From positions 46,418,555-46,482,554 of the forward strand of contig CM054138.1 in the NCBI GenBank assembly GCA_028751875.1: a DNA stretch of 64,000 nt, written 5' to 3'. Positions 23,501 through 36,562 of this stretch are shown in pieces. The translations under genes and the position numbers were made by a program. Under the pieces are notes generated by a model. It worked only from the letters and a program-made list of their open reading frames with translations, did no database searches and was not told the DNA's origin. Within the stretch, counting starts at the first letter, position 1. The number at the start of each line of letters is the position of its first letter. The DNA is from Rapana venosa (lineage: Eukaryota; Mollusca; Gastropoda; Neogastropoda; Muricidae).

Positions 23501-26500
23501 TCTCTGGCACAACTACAGACCTGCATCTTTCTCTGGCACAACTATAGACCTGTATCTTTCTCTGGCACAACTAGACCTGTATCTTTCTCTGGCACAATTA
23601 GAGACATATTTCTTTCTCTGGCACAACTATAGACCTGTATCTTTCTCTGGTACAACTAGACCTGTACCTTTCTCTGGCACAATTAGAGACATATTTCTTT
23701 CTCTGGTACAACTACATATCTCTGGCACAACTATAGACCTGTATCTTTCTCTGACACAACTAGACCTGTATCTGTCTCTGGTACAACTATAGACCTGTAT
23801 CTTTCTCTGGAACAACTATAGACCTGTATCTTTCTCTGGCACAACTATAGACCTGCATCTTTCTTTGGCACAACTAGACCTTATCTTTCTCTGGTACAAC
23901 TATAGACCTGTATCTTTCTCTGGCACAACTAGACCTGTATCTTTCTCTGGTACAACTGTAGACCTGTATTTTTCTCTGGTACAACTATAGACCTGTATAT
24001 ATCTCTGGCACAACTATAGACCTGTATCTTTCTCTGACACAACTAGACCTGTATCTGTCTCTGGTACAACTATAGACCTGTATCTTTCTCTGGCACATCT
24101 GGACCTGTATCTTTCTCTGGGACAACTACACCTGTACCTTTCTCTGGCACTACTAGACCTGTATCTTTCTCTGGTACAACTATAGACCTGCATCTTTCTC
24201 TGGCGTAACTACAGATCTGTTTATTTCTCTGGTACAACCATAGTCCTGTATGATTCTCTGGTACAACTGTAGACCTGTATCTTTCTCTGGTACAACTATA
24301 GACCTGCATCTTTCTCTGGTACAACTATAGACCTCTATCTTTCTCTGGCACAACTATAGACCTGTATATTTCTCTGGTACAACTATAGACCTGCATCTTT
24401 CTCTGATACAACTATAGACCTGCATCTTTCTCTGGTACAGCTATAGACCTGTATCTTTCTCTGATACAACTATAGACCTGCATCTTTCTCTGATACAACT
24501 ATAGACCTGCATCTTTCTCTGATACAACTATAGACCTGCATCTTTCTCTGGTACAACTATAGACCTGCATCTTTCTCTGGTACAACTATAGACCTGTATC
24601 TTTCTCTGGTACAACCATATACATGCATCATTCTCTGGTACAACTATAGACCTGCATCTTTCTCTGGTACAACCATATACATGGATCATTCTCTGGTACA
24701 GCTATAGACCTGCATCTTTCTCTGGTACAGCTATAGACATGCATCTTTCTCTGGCACAACTACAAACCTGTATATTTCTTTGATACAATTATAGACCTGT
24801 ATCTTTCTCTGGTACAACTATAGACCTGTATCTTTCTCTGGTACACCTATAGAAAAGCATCTTTCTCTGGCATAACTATAGACCTGTAAATTTCTTTGGT
24901 ACAACTATAGACCTGTATCTTTCTCAGGCACAAATATAGACCTGCATCTTTTTCTGGCACAACAAGATCTGTATCTTTCTCTGGTACAACTATAGACCTG
25001 TATCTTTCTCTGGTACAACAATAGACCTGCATCTTTCTCTTGCACAACTACTGACCTGTATCTTTCTCTGGTACAACTATTGACCTTCATCTTTCTCTGG
25101 TAAAACTATAGACCTGCATCTTTCTCTGGTACAACTATAGACCTGCATCTATCTCTGGTACAACTATAGACCTGCATCTTTCTCAGGCACAACTATAGAC
25201 CTGTAGTTTTCTCTGGCACAACTACAGACCTGTATTTTTCTCTGGTACAACTATAGACCTGCATCTTTCTCTGGCACAACTATAGACCTGTATCCTTCTC
25301 TGGTACAACTATAGACGTGCATCTTTCTTTGGCACAGCTATAGACATGTATATTTCTCTGGCAAAATTATAGACCTGTATCTTTCTCTAGCACAACTATA
25401 GACCTGCATCTTTCTGTGGCACTATTAGACCTGTATCTTTCTCTGGCACAACTAGACCTGTATCTTTCTCTGGCACAAATAGAGACATGTTCCTTTCTCT
25501 GGCACAACTATAGACCTGTATCTTTCTCTGGCACAACTACACCTGTATCTTTCTCTGGCAATACTAGACCTGTATCTTTCTCTGGCACAAATAGAGACAT
25601 GTTCCTTTATCTGGCACAATTAGAGACATGTTTCTTTCTCTGGCACAACTATAGACCTGTATCTTTCTCTGGTACAACTGTAGACCTGTATCTTTCTCTG
25701 GCACAACTAGACCTGTATCTTTCTCTAGTACAACTGTAGACCTGTATCTTTCTCTGGTACAACTATAGACCTGTATCTTTCTCTGGTACAACTATAGACC
25801 TGTACCTTTCTCTGGCACAACTATAGACCTGTAACTTTCTCTGGTACAACAATAGACCTGTACCTTTCTCTGGCACAACTATAGACCTGTATCTTTCTCT
25901 GGCACAACTACACCTGTATCTTTCTCTGGCACAACTACACCTGTATCTTTCTCTGGCAAAACTACACCTGTATCTTTCTCTGGCACAACTACACCTGTAT
26001 CTTTCTCTGGCACAACTATAGACCTGCATCTTTCTCTGACACAACTAGACATGTATCTGGTCTCTGGTACAACTATAGACCTGTATCTTTCTCTGGCAGA
26101 ACTGGACCTGTATCTTTCTCTGACACAACTATACCTGTATCTTTCTCTGGCAATACTAGACCTCTATCTTTCTCTGGTACAACTATAGACCTTTATCTTC
26201 CTCTGGCGTAACAACAGATCTGTTTCTTTCTCTGGCTCAACTATAGACCTGTATCTTTCTCTGGTACAACTATAGACCTGTATCTTTCTCTGGCACAACT
26301 ATAGACCTGTATATTTCTCTGGTACAACTATAGACCTGTATCTTTCTCTGGCACAACTAGACCTGTATCTTTCTCTGGCACAATTAGAGACATGTTTCTT
26401 TCTCTGGCACAATTAGTCCTGTATCTTTGTCTGGCACAACTATAGACCTGTATCTTTCTCTGGCACAACTATAGACCTGCATCTTTCTCTGGCACAGCTA

Positions 26501-29500
26501 TAGACCTGTATCTTTCTCTGGCACAACAAGACCTGTATATATCTCTGGTACAACTATAGACCTGTATCTTTCTCTGGCACAACTATAGACCTGTATCTTT
26601 CTCTGGCACAACTATAGACCTGTGTCTTTCTCTGGCACAACTATAGACCTGTATCTTTCTCTGGCACAACTAGACCTGTAGCTTTCTCTGGCACAATTAG
26701 AGACATGTTTCTTTCTCTGGCACAATTAGTCCTGTATCTTTCTCTGGCACAACTATAGACCTGTATCTTTCTCTGGCACAATTATAGACCTGCATCTTTC
26801 TCTGGTACAACTAAAGACCTGTATCCTTCTCTGGCACAACTATAGACCTGTATCCTTCTCTGGCACAACAAGACCTGCATCTTTCTCTGGTAGAACTATA
26901 GACCTGTATCTTTCTCTGGCACAACTATAGACCTGTATCTTTCTCTGGCACAACTATAGATATGTATCTTTCTCTGGCACAACTACAGACCTGCATCTTT
27001 CTCTGGCACAACTATAGACCTGTATCTTTCTCTGGCTCAACTAGACCTGTATCTTTCTCTGGCACAATTAGAGACATGTTTCCTTCTCTGGCACAACTAT
27101 AGACCTGTATCTTTCTCTGGTACAACTAGACCTGTACCTTTCTCTGGCACAATTAGAGACATATTTCTTTCTCTGGTACAACTACATATCTCTGGCACAA
27201 CTATAGACCTGTATCTTTCTCTGACACAACTAGACCTGTATCTGTCTCTGGTACAACTATAGACCTGTATCTTTCTCTGGTACAACTATAGACCTGTATC
27301 TTTCTCTGGCACAACTATAGACCTGCATCTTTCTTTGGCACAACTAGACCTGTATTTTTCTCTGGCACAACTATAGACCTGCATCTTTCTTTGGCACAAC
27401 TAGACCTGTATCTTTCTCTGGTACAACTATAGACCTGTATCCTTCTCTGGCACAACTAGACCTGTATCTTTCTCTGGTACAACTGTAGACCTGTATTTTT
27501 CTCTGGTACAACTATAGACTGTATATATCTCTGGCACAACTATAGACCTGTATCTTTCTCTGACACAACTAGACCTGTATCTGTCTCTGGTACAACTATA
27601 GACCTGTATCTTTCTCTGGCACAACTGGAACTGTATCTTTCTCTGGGACAACTACACCTGTATCTTTCTCTGGCACTACTAGACCTGTATCTTTCTCTGG
27701 TACAACTATAGACCTGCATCTTTCTCTGGCGTAACTACAGATCTGTTTATTTCTCTGGTACAACCATAGACCTGTATGATTCTCTGGTACAACTGTAGAC
27801 CTGTATCTTTCTCTGGTACAACTATAGACCTGCATCTTTCTCTGATACAACTATAGACCTCTATCTTTCTCTGGCACAACTATAGACCTGTATATTTCAC
27901 TGGTACAACTATAGACCTGTATCTTTCTCTGGTACAACTATAGACCTGCATCTTTCTCTGGTACAACCATATACATGCATCATTCTCTGGTACAACTATA
28001 GACCTGCATCTTTCTCTGGTACAGCTATAGACATGCATCTTTCTCTGGCACAACTACTAACCTGTATCTTTCTCTGATACAATTATAGACCTGTATCTTT
28101 CTCTGCTACAACTATAGACCTGTATCTTTCTCTGGTACACCTATAGAAAAGCATCTTTCTCTGGCATAACTATAGACATGTTCCTTTATCTGGCACAATT
28201 AGAGACATGTTTCTTTCTCTGGCACAACTATAGACCTGTATCTTTCTCTGGTACAACTGTAGACCTGTATCTTTCTCTGGCACAACTAGACCTGTATCTT
28301 TCTCTGGCACAACTATAGACCTGTATCTTTCTCTGGCACAACTATAGACATGTATCTTTCTCTGGTACAACTATAGACCTGTATCTTTCTCTGGCACAAC
28401 TATAGACCTGCATCTTTCTTTGGCACAACTAGACCTGTATCTTTCTCTGGCACAACTATAGACCTGTACCTTTCTTTGGCACAACTAGACCTATATCTTT
28501 GTCTGGAACAACTGTAGACCTGTATCTTTCTCTGGTACAACTATAGACCTGTATCTTTCTCTGGCAAAACTATAGACCTGTATCTTCTCTGATACAACTA
28601 TAGACATGTATCTTTCTCTGGCACAACTATAGACATGTATCTTTCTCTGGCACAACTAGACCTGTATCTTTTTCTTGTACAACTATAGACCTGTATCTTT
28701 CTCTGGCACAACTAGACACCTGTATCTTTCTCTGGCACAACTACACCTGTATCTTTCTCTGGCACAACTATAGACCTGCATCTTTCTCTGGCACTACTAG
28801 ATTTGTATCTTTCTCTGACACAACTAGACCTGTATCTGTCTCTGGTACAACTATACTTTCATCTTTCTCTGGCACTACTAGATCTGTATCTTTCTATGAC
28901 ACAACTAGACCTGTATCTGTCTCTGGTACAACTATAGACCTGTATCTTTCTCTGGCACAACTAGACCTGTATCTTTCTCTGGCACAACTACACCTTTTTC
29001 TTTCTCTGGCGTAACTACAGACATGTATCTTTCTCTGGTACAACCATAGACCTGTATCTTTCTCTGGTACAACTGTAGACCTGTATCTTTCTCTGGCACA
29101 ACTAGATCTGTATCTTTCTCTGGTACAACTATAGACCTGCATCTTTCTTTTACACAACTAGACCTGTATTTTTCTCTGGCACAACTATAGACCTGCATCT
29201 TTCTTTGGCACAACTAGACCTGTATCTTTCTCTGGTACAACTATAGACCTGTATCTTTCTCTGGCACAACTAGACATGTATCTTTCTCTGGTACAACTGT
29301 AGACCTGTATCTTTCTCTGGTACAACTATAGACCTGTATATATCTCTGGCACAACTATAGACCTGTATCTTTCTCTGGCACTACTAGACCTGTATCTTTC
29401 TCTGGTACAACTATAGACCTGCATCTTTCTCTGGCGTAACTACAGATCTGTTTATTTCTCTGGTACAACCATAGAACTGTATGATTCTCTGGTACAACTG

Positions 29501-31090
29501 TAGACCTGTATCTTTCTCTGGTACAACTATAGACCTGTATCTTTCTCTGGTACAACTATAGACCTATATCTTTCTCTGGCACAACTATAGACCTGTATAT
29601 TTCTCTGGTACAACTATAGACCTGTATCTTTCTTGGTACAACTGTAGACCTGCATCTTTCTCTGGTACAACTATATACCTGTATCTTTCTCTGGTACACC
29701 TATAGAAAAGCATCTTTCTCTGGCATAACTATAGACCTGTAAATTTCCTTGGTACAACTATAGACGTGTATTCTTCTCTTGTGCAACTATAGACCTGTAT
29801 CTTTCTCTGGCACAACAAGACCTGTATCTTTCTCTGGCACAATTATAGACCTGTATCTTTCTCTGGTACAACTATAGACCTGTATCTTTCTCTGGTACAA
29901 CTATAGAAAAGCATCTTTCTCTGGCATAACTATAGACCTGTAAATTTCTTTGGTACAACTATAGACGTGTATCCTTCTCTGGCACAACTATAGACCTGTA
30001 TCTTTCTCTGGCACAAGACCTGTATCTTTCTCTGGCACAACTATAGACCTGTATCTTTCTCTGGCACAACTATAGACCTGTATCTTTCTCTGGCACAACT
30101 ATAGACACGTATCTTTCTCTGGTACAACTATAGACCTGTACCTTTCTTTGGCACAACTAGACCTGTATCTTTGTCTGGTACAACTGTAGACCTGTATCTT
30201 TCTCTGGTACAACTATAGACCTGTATCTTTCTCTGGCAAAACTATAGACCTGTATCTTCTCTGATACAACTATAGACCTGCACCTTTATCTGGTACAACT
30301 ATAGACATGTATCTTTCTCTGGCACAACTAGACCTGTATCTTTTTCTGGTACAACTATAGACCTGTATCTTTCTCTGGCACAACTAGACCTGTATCTTTT
30401 TCTGGTACAACTATAGACCTGCATCTTTCTCTGGTACAACTATACACCATTATCTTTTTCTGGTACAACTATAGACCTGTATCTTTCTCTGGTACAACTA
30501 TAGACCTGCATCTTTCTCTGGTACAACTGTAGACCCGTATCTTTCTCTGGTACAACTATAGACCTGCATCTTTCTCTGATACAACTATAGACCCGTATCT
30601 TTCTTTGGCACTAGACCTGTATCTTTCTCTGTCATAGCTAGAGACCAGTATCTTTCTCTATCAAAACTAGAGAACTGTATATTTCTCTGGTACATTTCTC
30701 TGGTACAACTATAGACCTGCATCTTTCTCTGGTACAACTATAGACCTGCATCTTTCTCTGGCACAACTATTGATCTGTATCTTTCTCTGGTACAACTATA
30801 GACCTGCATCTTTCTCTGGTACAACTATAGACCTGCATCTTTCTCTGGTACAACTATAGACCATCTTTCTCTGGCACAACTATAGACCTGTATTTTGCTC
30901 AGTCACAACTATAGACCTGTATTTTTCTCTGGTACAACTATAGACCTGTATCTTTCTCTGGCAGAACTATAGACCTGCATCGTTCTCTGGCACAACTATA
31001 GACCTGTACCTTTCTCTGGCACAACTAGACCTGCATCTTTCTCTGGTACAACTTTAGACCTGTATCTTTCTCTGGTACAACTTTAGACCT
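17561..31090. repeat. Large minisatellite, 27/29-bp units, zone 1
   Basis: Head-to-tail units share the core GACCTGTATCTTTCTCTGG, with a frequent T/C change at the tenth to eleventh positions giving GACCTGCATC. The linker between cores is mostly CACAACTATA or TACAACTATA (29-bp unit) or CACAACTA or CACAACTACA-type (27-bp unit). The array is continuous for 13.5 kb with no inserted mobile element that I can see. Reverse-strand open frames of 60-110 codons arise because 27 is a multiple of three; they end where CTATAG puts a TAG in frame. I infer a non-coding tandem array expanded by unequal exchange or replication slippage. Confidence 0.97.
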
Positions 31091-33419
31091 GTATCTTTCT
31101 CTCATATAGCTGGACCTGTCTCCTTCTCTAATATAACTAGAGACCTCTGGCAAAGCCGGACCTTTATCTTTCTCTGGCATAGCTGGACCTGTATCTTTCT
31201 CTGACATAGCTAGACCTGTATGTTTCTCTGGCATATAGCTGGACCTGTATCTTTCTCTGGCATAAAGCTAGACCTGTATCCTTCTATGACATAGTCAGAC
31301 CTGTATATTTCTCTGGTATAGCTGGACCTGTATCTTTCTTTGGCATAGCTGGACCTGTATCTTTCTCTGGCATAGCTAGACCTGTATCTTTCTCTGATAT
31401 AGCTAGAGACCTGTATCTTTCTCTGGCATAGCTGGACCTGTATCTTTCTCTGATATAGCTAGAGACCTGTATATTTCTCTGGCACAACTAGACCTGTATC
31501 TTTCTCTGATATAGCTGGACCTGTATCTTTCTTTGGCATAGCTGGACCTGTATCTTTCTCTGGCACAACTAGACCTGTATCTTTCTCTGATATAGCTGGA
31601 CCTGTATCTTTCTCTGATATAGCTGGACCTGTATCTTTCTCTGGCATAGATATAGACCTGCATCTTTCTCTGGCATAACCAGACCTGTACCTTTCTCTGG
31701 CATAGATATAGACCTGCATCTTTCTCTGGCATAGATATAGACCTGCATCTTTCTCTGGCATTGATATAGACCTGCATCTTTCTCTGGCGTAGCTGGACCT
31801 GTATCTTTCTCTGATATAGCTAGAGACCTGTATATTTCTCTGGCACACCTAGACCTGTATCTTTCTCTGGCATAGCTGGACCTGTATCTTTCTCTGGCAT
31901 TGCTGGACCTGTATCTTTCTCTGGCATAGATATAGACCTGCATCTTTCTCTGGCATAGATATAGACCTGCATCTTTCTCTGGCATAGATATAGACCTGTA
32001 ACTTTCTCTGGCATAGATATAGACCTGCATCTTTCTCTGGCATAGCTAGACCTGTATCTTTCTCTGGCATAGCTGAACCTGTATCTTTCTCTGGCATAGC
32101 TTTCTCTGACATTGCTGGACTTGTATCTTTCTCTGGCACAACTAGACCTGTATCTTTCTCTGACATTGTTAGACTTGTATCTTTCTCTGGCACAACTAGA
32201 CCTGTATCTTTCTCTGACATTGCTAGACTTGTATCTTTCTCTGACATTGCTAGACTTGTATCTTTCTCTGGCACAACTATAGACCTGTATCTTTCTCTGG
32301 CATAACTAGACCTGTATCTTTCTCTGGCACAACTAGACCTGTATCTTTCTCTGGCATAGCTTGAGACCTGCATCTTTCTCTGGCATAGAGTTAGACCTGT
32401 ATCTTTCTCTGGCATAGATATAGACCTGTATCTTTCTCTGGCATAGCTGGACCTTTTATCTTTCTCTGGCATAGATATAGACCTGTATCTTTCTCTGGCA
32501 TAGATATAGACCTGTACCTTTCTCTGGCATAGATATACACCTGTAACTTTCTCTGGCATAGATATACACCTGTATCTTTCTCTGGCATAGATATAGACCT
32601 GTACCTTTCTCTGGCATAGACATAGACCCGTATCTTTCTCTGGCATAGCCAGACCTGTATCTTTCTCTGGCATAGATATAGACCTGTATCTTTCTCTGGC
32701 ATAACCGGGCCTGTATCTTTCTCTGGCATAGCCAGACCTGTACCTTTCTCTGGAATAGAGTTAGACCTGTATCTTTCTCTGGCATAGATATAGACCTGTA
32801 TCTTTCTCTGGCATAGCCAGACCTGTATCTTTCTCTGGCATAGATATAGACCTGTATCTTTCTCTGGCATAGCCAGACCTGTACCTTTCTCTGGCATAGA
32901 TATAGACCTGTATCTTTCTCTGGCATAGATATAGACCTGTATCTTTCTCTGGCATAGATATAGACCTGTATCTTTCTCTGGCATAGCCAGACCTGTATCT
33001 TTCTCTGGCATAGATATAGACCTGTATCTTTCTCTGGCATAACCAGACCTGTATCTTTCTCTGGCATAGATATAGACCTGTATCTTTCTCTGGCATAGCC
33101 AGACCTGTATCTTTCTCTGGCATAGATATAGACCTGTATCTTTCTCTGGCATAACCAGACCTGTATCTTTCTCTGACATAGATATAGACCTGTATCTTTC
33201 TCTGGCATAACCAGACCTGTATCTTTCTCTGGCATAGATATAGACCTTTATCTTTCTCTGGCATAGAGCTAGACCTGTATCTTTCTCTGGCATAGAGCCA
33301 GACCTGTATCTTTCTGTGGCATAGCTGGAGACCTGTATCTCTGACAGTGATATAGCTAGAGACTGACTGTATCTTTCTCTGGCATCGCTAGTCCAATATT
33401 TTTCCATGGCATAGCTAGA
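31091..33419. repeat. Large minisatellite, zone 2 with CATAG linkers
   Basis: The core is the same as zone 1, but the linker is now CATAGATATA, CATAGCCA, CATAGCTG or similar. Because the CTATAG stop-forming step is replaced by CTATATC, the minus strand has no stop in any frame over long runs. This explains the 167-, 259-, 274- and 338-codon frames with MPEKDTGL, CQRKIQV and ARERYRS motifs. These are three frames of one unit, not proteins. The unit degrades from 33300 and ends near 33419. Confidence 0.95.
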
Positions 33420-33635
33420 CCCGTCTCAGGGGCTTGTAAGAGTTGAGAGAGTTATTTCACGAAGACTTAACTCACTGATGTTGCGTTGGAGCTCAAGCTG
33501 TGTTAGGACTATTCATATGACATACTCTTAAACAGAAAGTTTTAAAGTAGTATTCAACCCAAGGGAAACTACAGGCGATGTTTTGCTGAACCAAGTCTCC
33601 TTTCAAATGAGTCCTTTCCCTGTAGTTAAAAATAG

Positions 33636-34450
33636 ACAGGCAAGAGAGACAGATGTAGCTAGAAATTGACTGACAGATGTAGCTAGAAATTGGCTGACAG
33701 ACAGACAGATCGACTGATGTAGCTAGAAATTGATTGAGAGACAAGACAGATGCAGCTAGAATTTGATTGACAGACAGACAGACAAATGCAGCTACAAACT
33801 GACTTACAGACAGATACAGTTAGAAATTGACTGAGAGACAGATGTAGCTAGAAACTGATTGACATATGGACAGACAGACAGATGTAGCTAGATATTGATT
33901 GACAGACAGACAAATGCAGCTACAAACTGACTGACAGACAGATATAGTTAGAAATTGACTGACAGACAGATGTAGCTAGAAACTGATTGACAGACGGACA
34001 GACAGATGTAGCTAGAAACTGATTGACAGATGGACAGATGTAGCTAGAAACTGATTGACAGATGGACAGATGTAGCTAGAAACTGATTGACAGACAGATG
34101 TAGCTAGAAACTGACAGACAGACAGATGTAGCTAGAAACTGATTGACAGATGGACAGACAGATGTAGCTAGAAACTGACAGACAGACAGACAAATGTAGC
34201 TAGAAATTGACAGACAGACAGACAAATGTAGCTAGAAACTGATTGACAGACGGACAGACAGATGTAGCTAGAAACTGACAAACAGACAAATGTAGCTAGA
34301 AATTGACAGACAGACAGACAAATGTAGCTAGAAATTGACAGACAGACAGACAAATGTAGCTAGAAACTGATTGACAGACGGACAGACAGATGTAGCTAGA
34401 AACTGACAGACAGACAGACAAATGTAGCTAGAAACTGATTGACAGACACA
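33636..34450. repeat. Second minisatellite, GACA-based
   Basis: Units have a core GATGTAGCTAGAAACTGA or GATGTAGCTAGAAATTGA joined by a variable number of GACA steps, giving units of about 24-40 bp. It is separated from the large array by about 215 bp of non-repeated sequence. The core word TAGCTAGA also occurs in some zone 2 linkers, but the rest differs. Reverse-strand CLSVSSYIC frames are artefacts. Confidence 0.93.
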
Positions 34451-34512
34451 AACAGGCAAGTGTAGAAACAGCAGACTGAACTAAAGCAAAGACTTTTCAA
34501 GAAAAATGACCT

Positions 34513-34518
34513 TTTATT
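34513..34518 (-). terminator. Candidate AATAAA poly(A) signal
   Basis: Plus-strand tttatt reads AATAAA on the gene strand, about 3.4 kb after the stop codon. It is the nearest canonical hexamer I noticed downstream; its use is unproven. Confidence 0.2.
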
Positions 34519-35194
34519 TGATGGGCCATTAAGAAAAAAAAGAAAAAAAGGGGGGTGGGGGTGGGAATGGAGTGCAATGCTGTCTGCTTTCTCTTTACGC
34601 AAAAAAACAAAGTCCGAATCTACATGCTGGTATGATCTTGGTAATACTGGCAACATCAACACGCTCCTGGTGTCTGTATACAAAACTTGACATTTCTTTG
34701 AATGAAACATGTGAATGGGGATCAAACTTGCACCCCGACTTTGTAAGTTTGGCTGGTATACTTATCGTATCAGACCATATATATTATACAAGCAAGCACG
34801 GATCCATTCTTTGTTCTGCCGACCAAATTAGTTAAATTGAAAACTTCCAAAAATGAAAATAGCTTGGACCGTGACCCTGACCTAGTCTCCACTGCACATT
34901 CTCAGAGCCCCCACCTCACCCAATGTCATGCCCAATCAGTAATCTTTACCAGACTTCATCTATGGCTTCTTCACTGCACCTGGCCAGTGATGCCCTACAT
35001 CAACATCACAGGCCCAGTGAGGGGAACATCAGGGGGGTGGGGGGACTTTTCTGTCTGACATCACAGGCAAGTATACTAACCAAACTCAAAAATACATCTC
35101 AACAAGAGAACTCATGAGTGGCATTTTATACAGCATGCATTATTAAACAATACAGATTAAGAAGTAACATAATACCTTAAAAGCCGACAACACA

Positions 35195-35230
<36 letters not shown>

Positions 35231-35399
35231 AAATTGAGATAAAAATGTTACTTCTCTGACACCATATACTTGACCAAATCACACTTCAGCAGAATTTGAA
35301 AAACTGGACGCACAATTCCTATAGGTACATTTGTCCCCCTCTTAACAGAAGCCCCCAGGTGGTGGGAATGCCATTCTTCTTCTTCTTCTTCTTCGTCGT

Positions 35400-35850
35400 C
35401 GTACACTCAAGACAGCAACTCGATTGTTGCCTGTCAGATTCATGAGCGAAAATGCGTCAAGCTGCCGTTAAGCACCTGACAAGTCAGGCCCAGCGCCTTC
35501 GACTTGGGTGTGTTTTGACATGAGAGTGGTTCATCTCCTAGACTGGTTGCTTCCCCAGAGCTGCAGAGTCCAGTCTACAACCTTGAGGCCATCCTCCTCC
35601 TCCTCTGCCTTCACAGCTGTTGGGAGACAGGTTCTCTCTCCTCTCCGGCCATGGGGATGTCCTCTTGGTATTTTTTTAAAACCCATACCTGAGGGCTGGT
35701 TCATGGGGACACAGGGTGTGTCCACACACCAGTAGGCCTGCGTGCTGCTCGTTAAGAAGGCCCGGTCTCCTCCCCCGGAGAACTGTTTCATTTTAAGACT
35801 TTCTGGGAAAAAAGGCAGGAGAATGGAGCAGGAAGGCAGGCAGAAAGTAG
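35400..35850 (+). repeat. Dispersed repeat R, copy 3
   Basis: Shares gccgttaagcacctgacaag, then tcaggcccagcgcc with 10780-10815, and agactttctggg and gcaggagaatgga blocks with 5420-5455. It is the longest copy. It is preceded by a CTT trinucleotide run at 35375-35395. Confidence 0.55.
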
Positions 35851-36362
35851 ACAAGGAGGTGGTGACAGGAAGAGAAAGAACAAAGCAGAAACAAAGGGAT
35901 TAAAAAAAAGGGTGGGGATACTTTTTATACTATCTGCACCCCCTCCCCCTCCAAAAAAAAAAAATCCCTACAGGAGTGGAAAGCCTTTCAAGGGTCAGGA
36001 ACTACAAACTGAAACCCCAGGCTAACAAGACCCAGTGGATATTTAAAAAAAAAAGAAAGGGGGTGGGGGAGGGAGGGGGTAGAGAGAAAGGGGGAAAAGA
36101 GAGCTGTCATACTCCCTCCATTGTAAGCAGAGTGCAAAGCCTTACCTGTGCTCAGTAGCGTACAACTATGATAAAGTATTGGCAAAAAAAGGGTCAAAAC
36201 ACAGCCAGAAAAATCAAAACTTTCACATTTGTTTTACAAGGAGCAGCACCAATCAACCCCCCCTCCAAAAACAAAGCTTCACCATAAGCACATAACAGAA
36301 CAAAGATGAAAGGACAAATCAGTGCAAAAACAAATGAGAACGAACAATACAACATTACACAA

Positions 36363-36562
36363 TCACAATGAAAAGGGAAACAAAAAAAATCATGATGTGA
36401 AGAATCGACCATGAGAATGAACAATACAACATTACAGAATCACAATGAAAAGGGAAACAAAAAAAATCATGATGTGAAGAATCGACCATGAGAATGAACA
36501 ACATTACAGAATCACAATGAAAAGGGAAACAAAAAAAATCATGACATGAAGAATCGACCAGG
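36363..36562. repeat. Three tandem copies of a 66-77 bp unit
   Basis: Each unit contains caatgaaaagggaaac, an A-run, then atcatgatgtgaagaatcga (atgacatg in the last). Adjacent copies are nearly identical; one lacks about 8 bp. Minus-strand frames repeat HDFFCFPFHCDS accordingly. Confidence 0.9.

Noticed and set aside
32391..33407. Minus-strand open frames up to 338 codons with repeated MPEKDTGL, CQRKIQV and ARERYRS motifs
   Set aside because: The three motifs are the three reading frames of one 27/29-bp repeat unit. The frame rotates because 29 is not a multiple of three, and no initiation or splice context is conserved. It is not a protein.
17561..33419. CRISPR-like repeat and spacer layout
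   Set aside because: The linkers between cores are 8-10 nt and drawn from a few recurring forms, not unique spacers of 25-40 nt. The host is a eukaryote and there are no cas genes.
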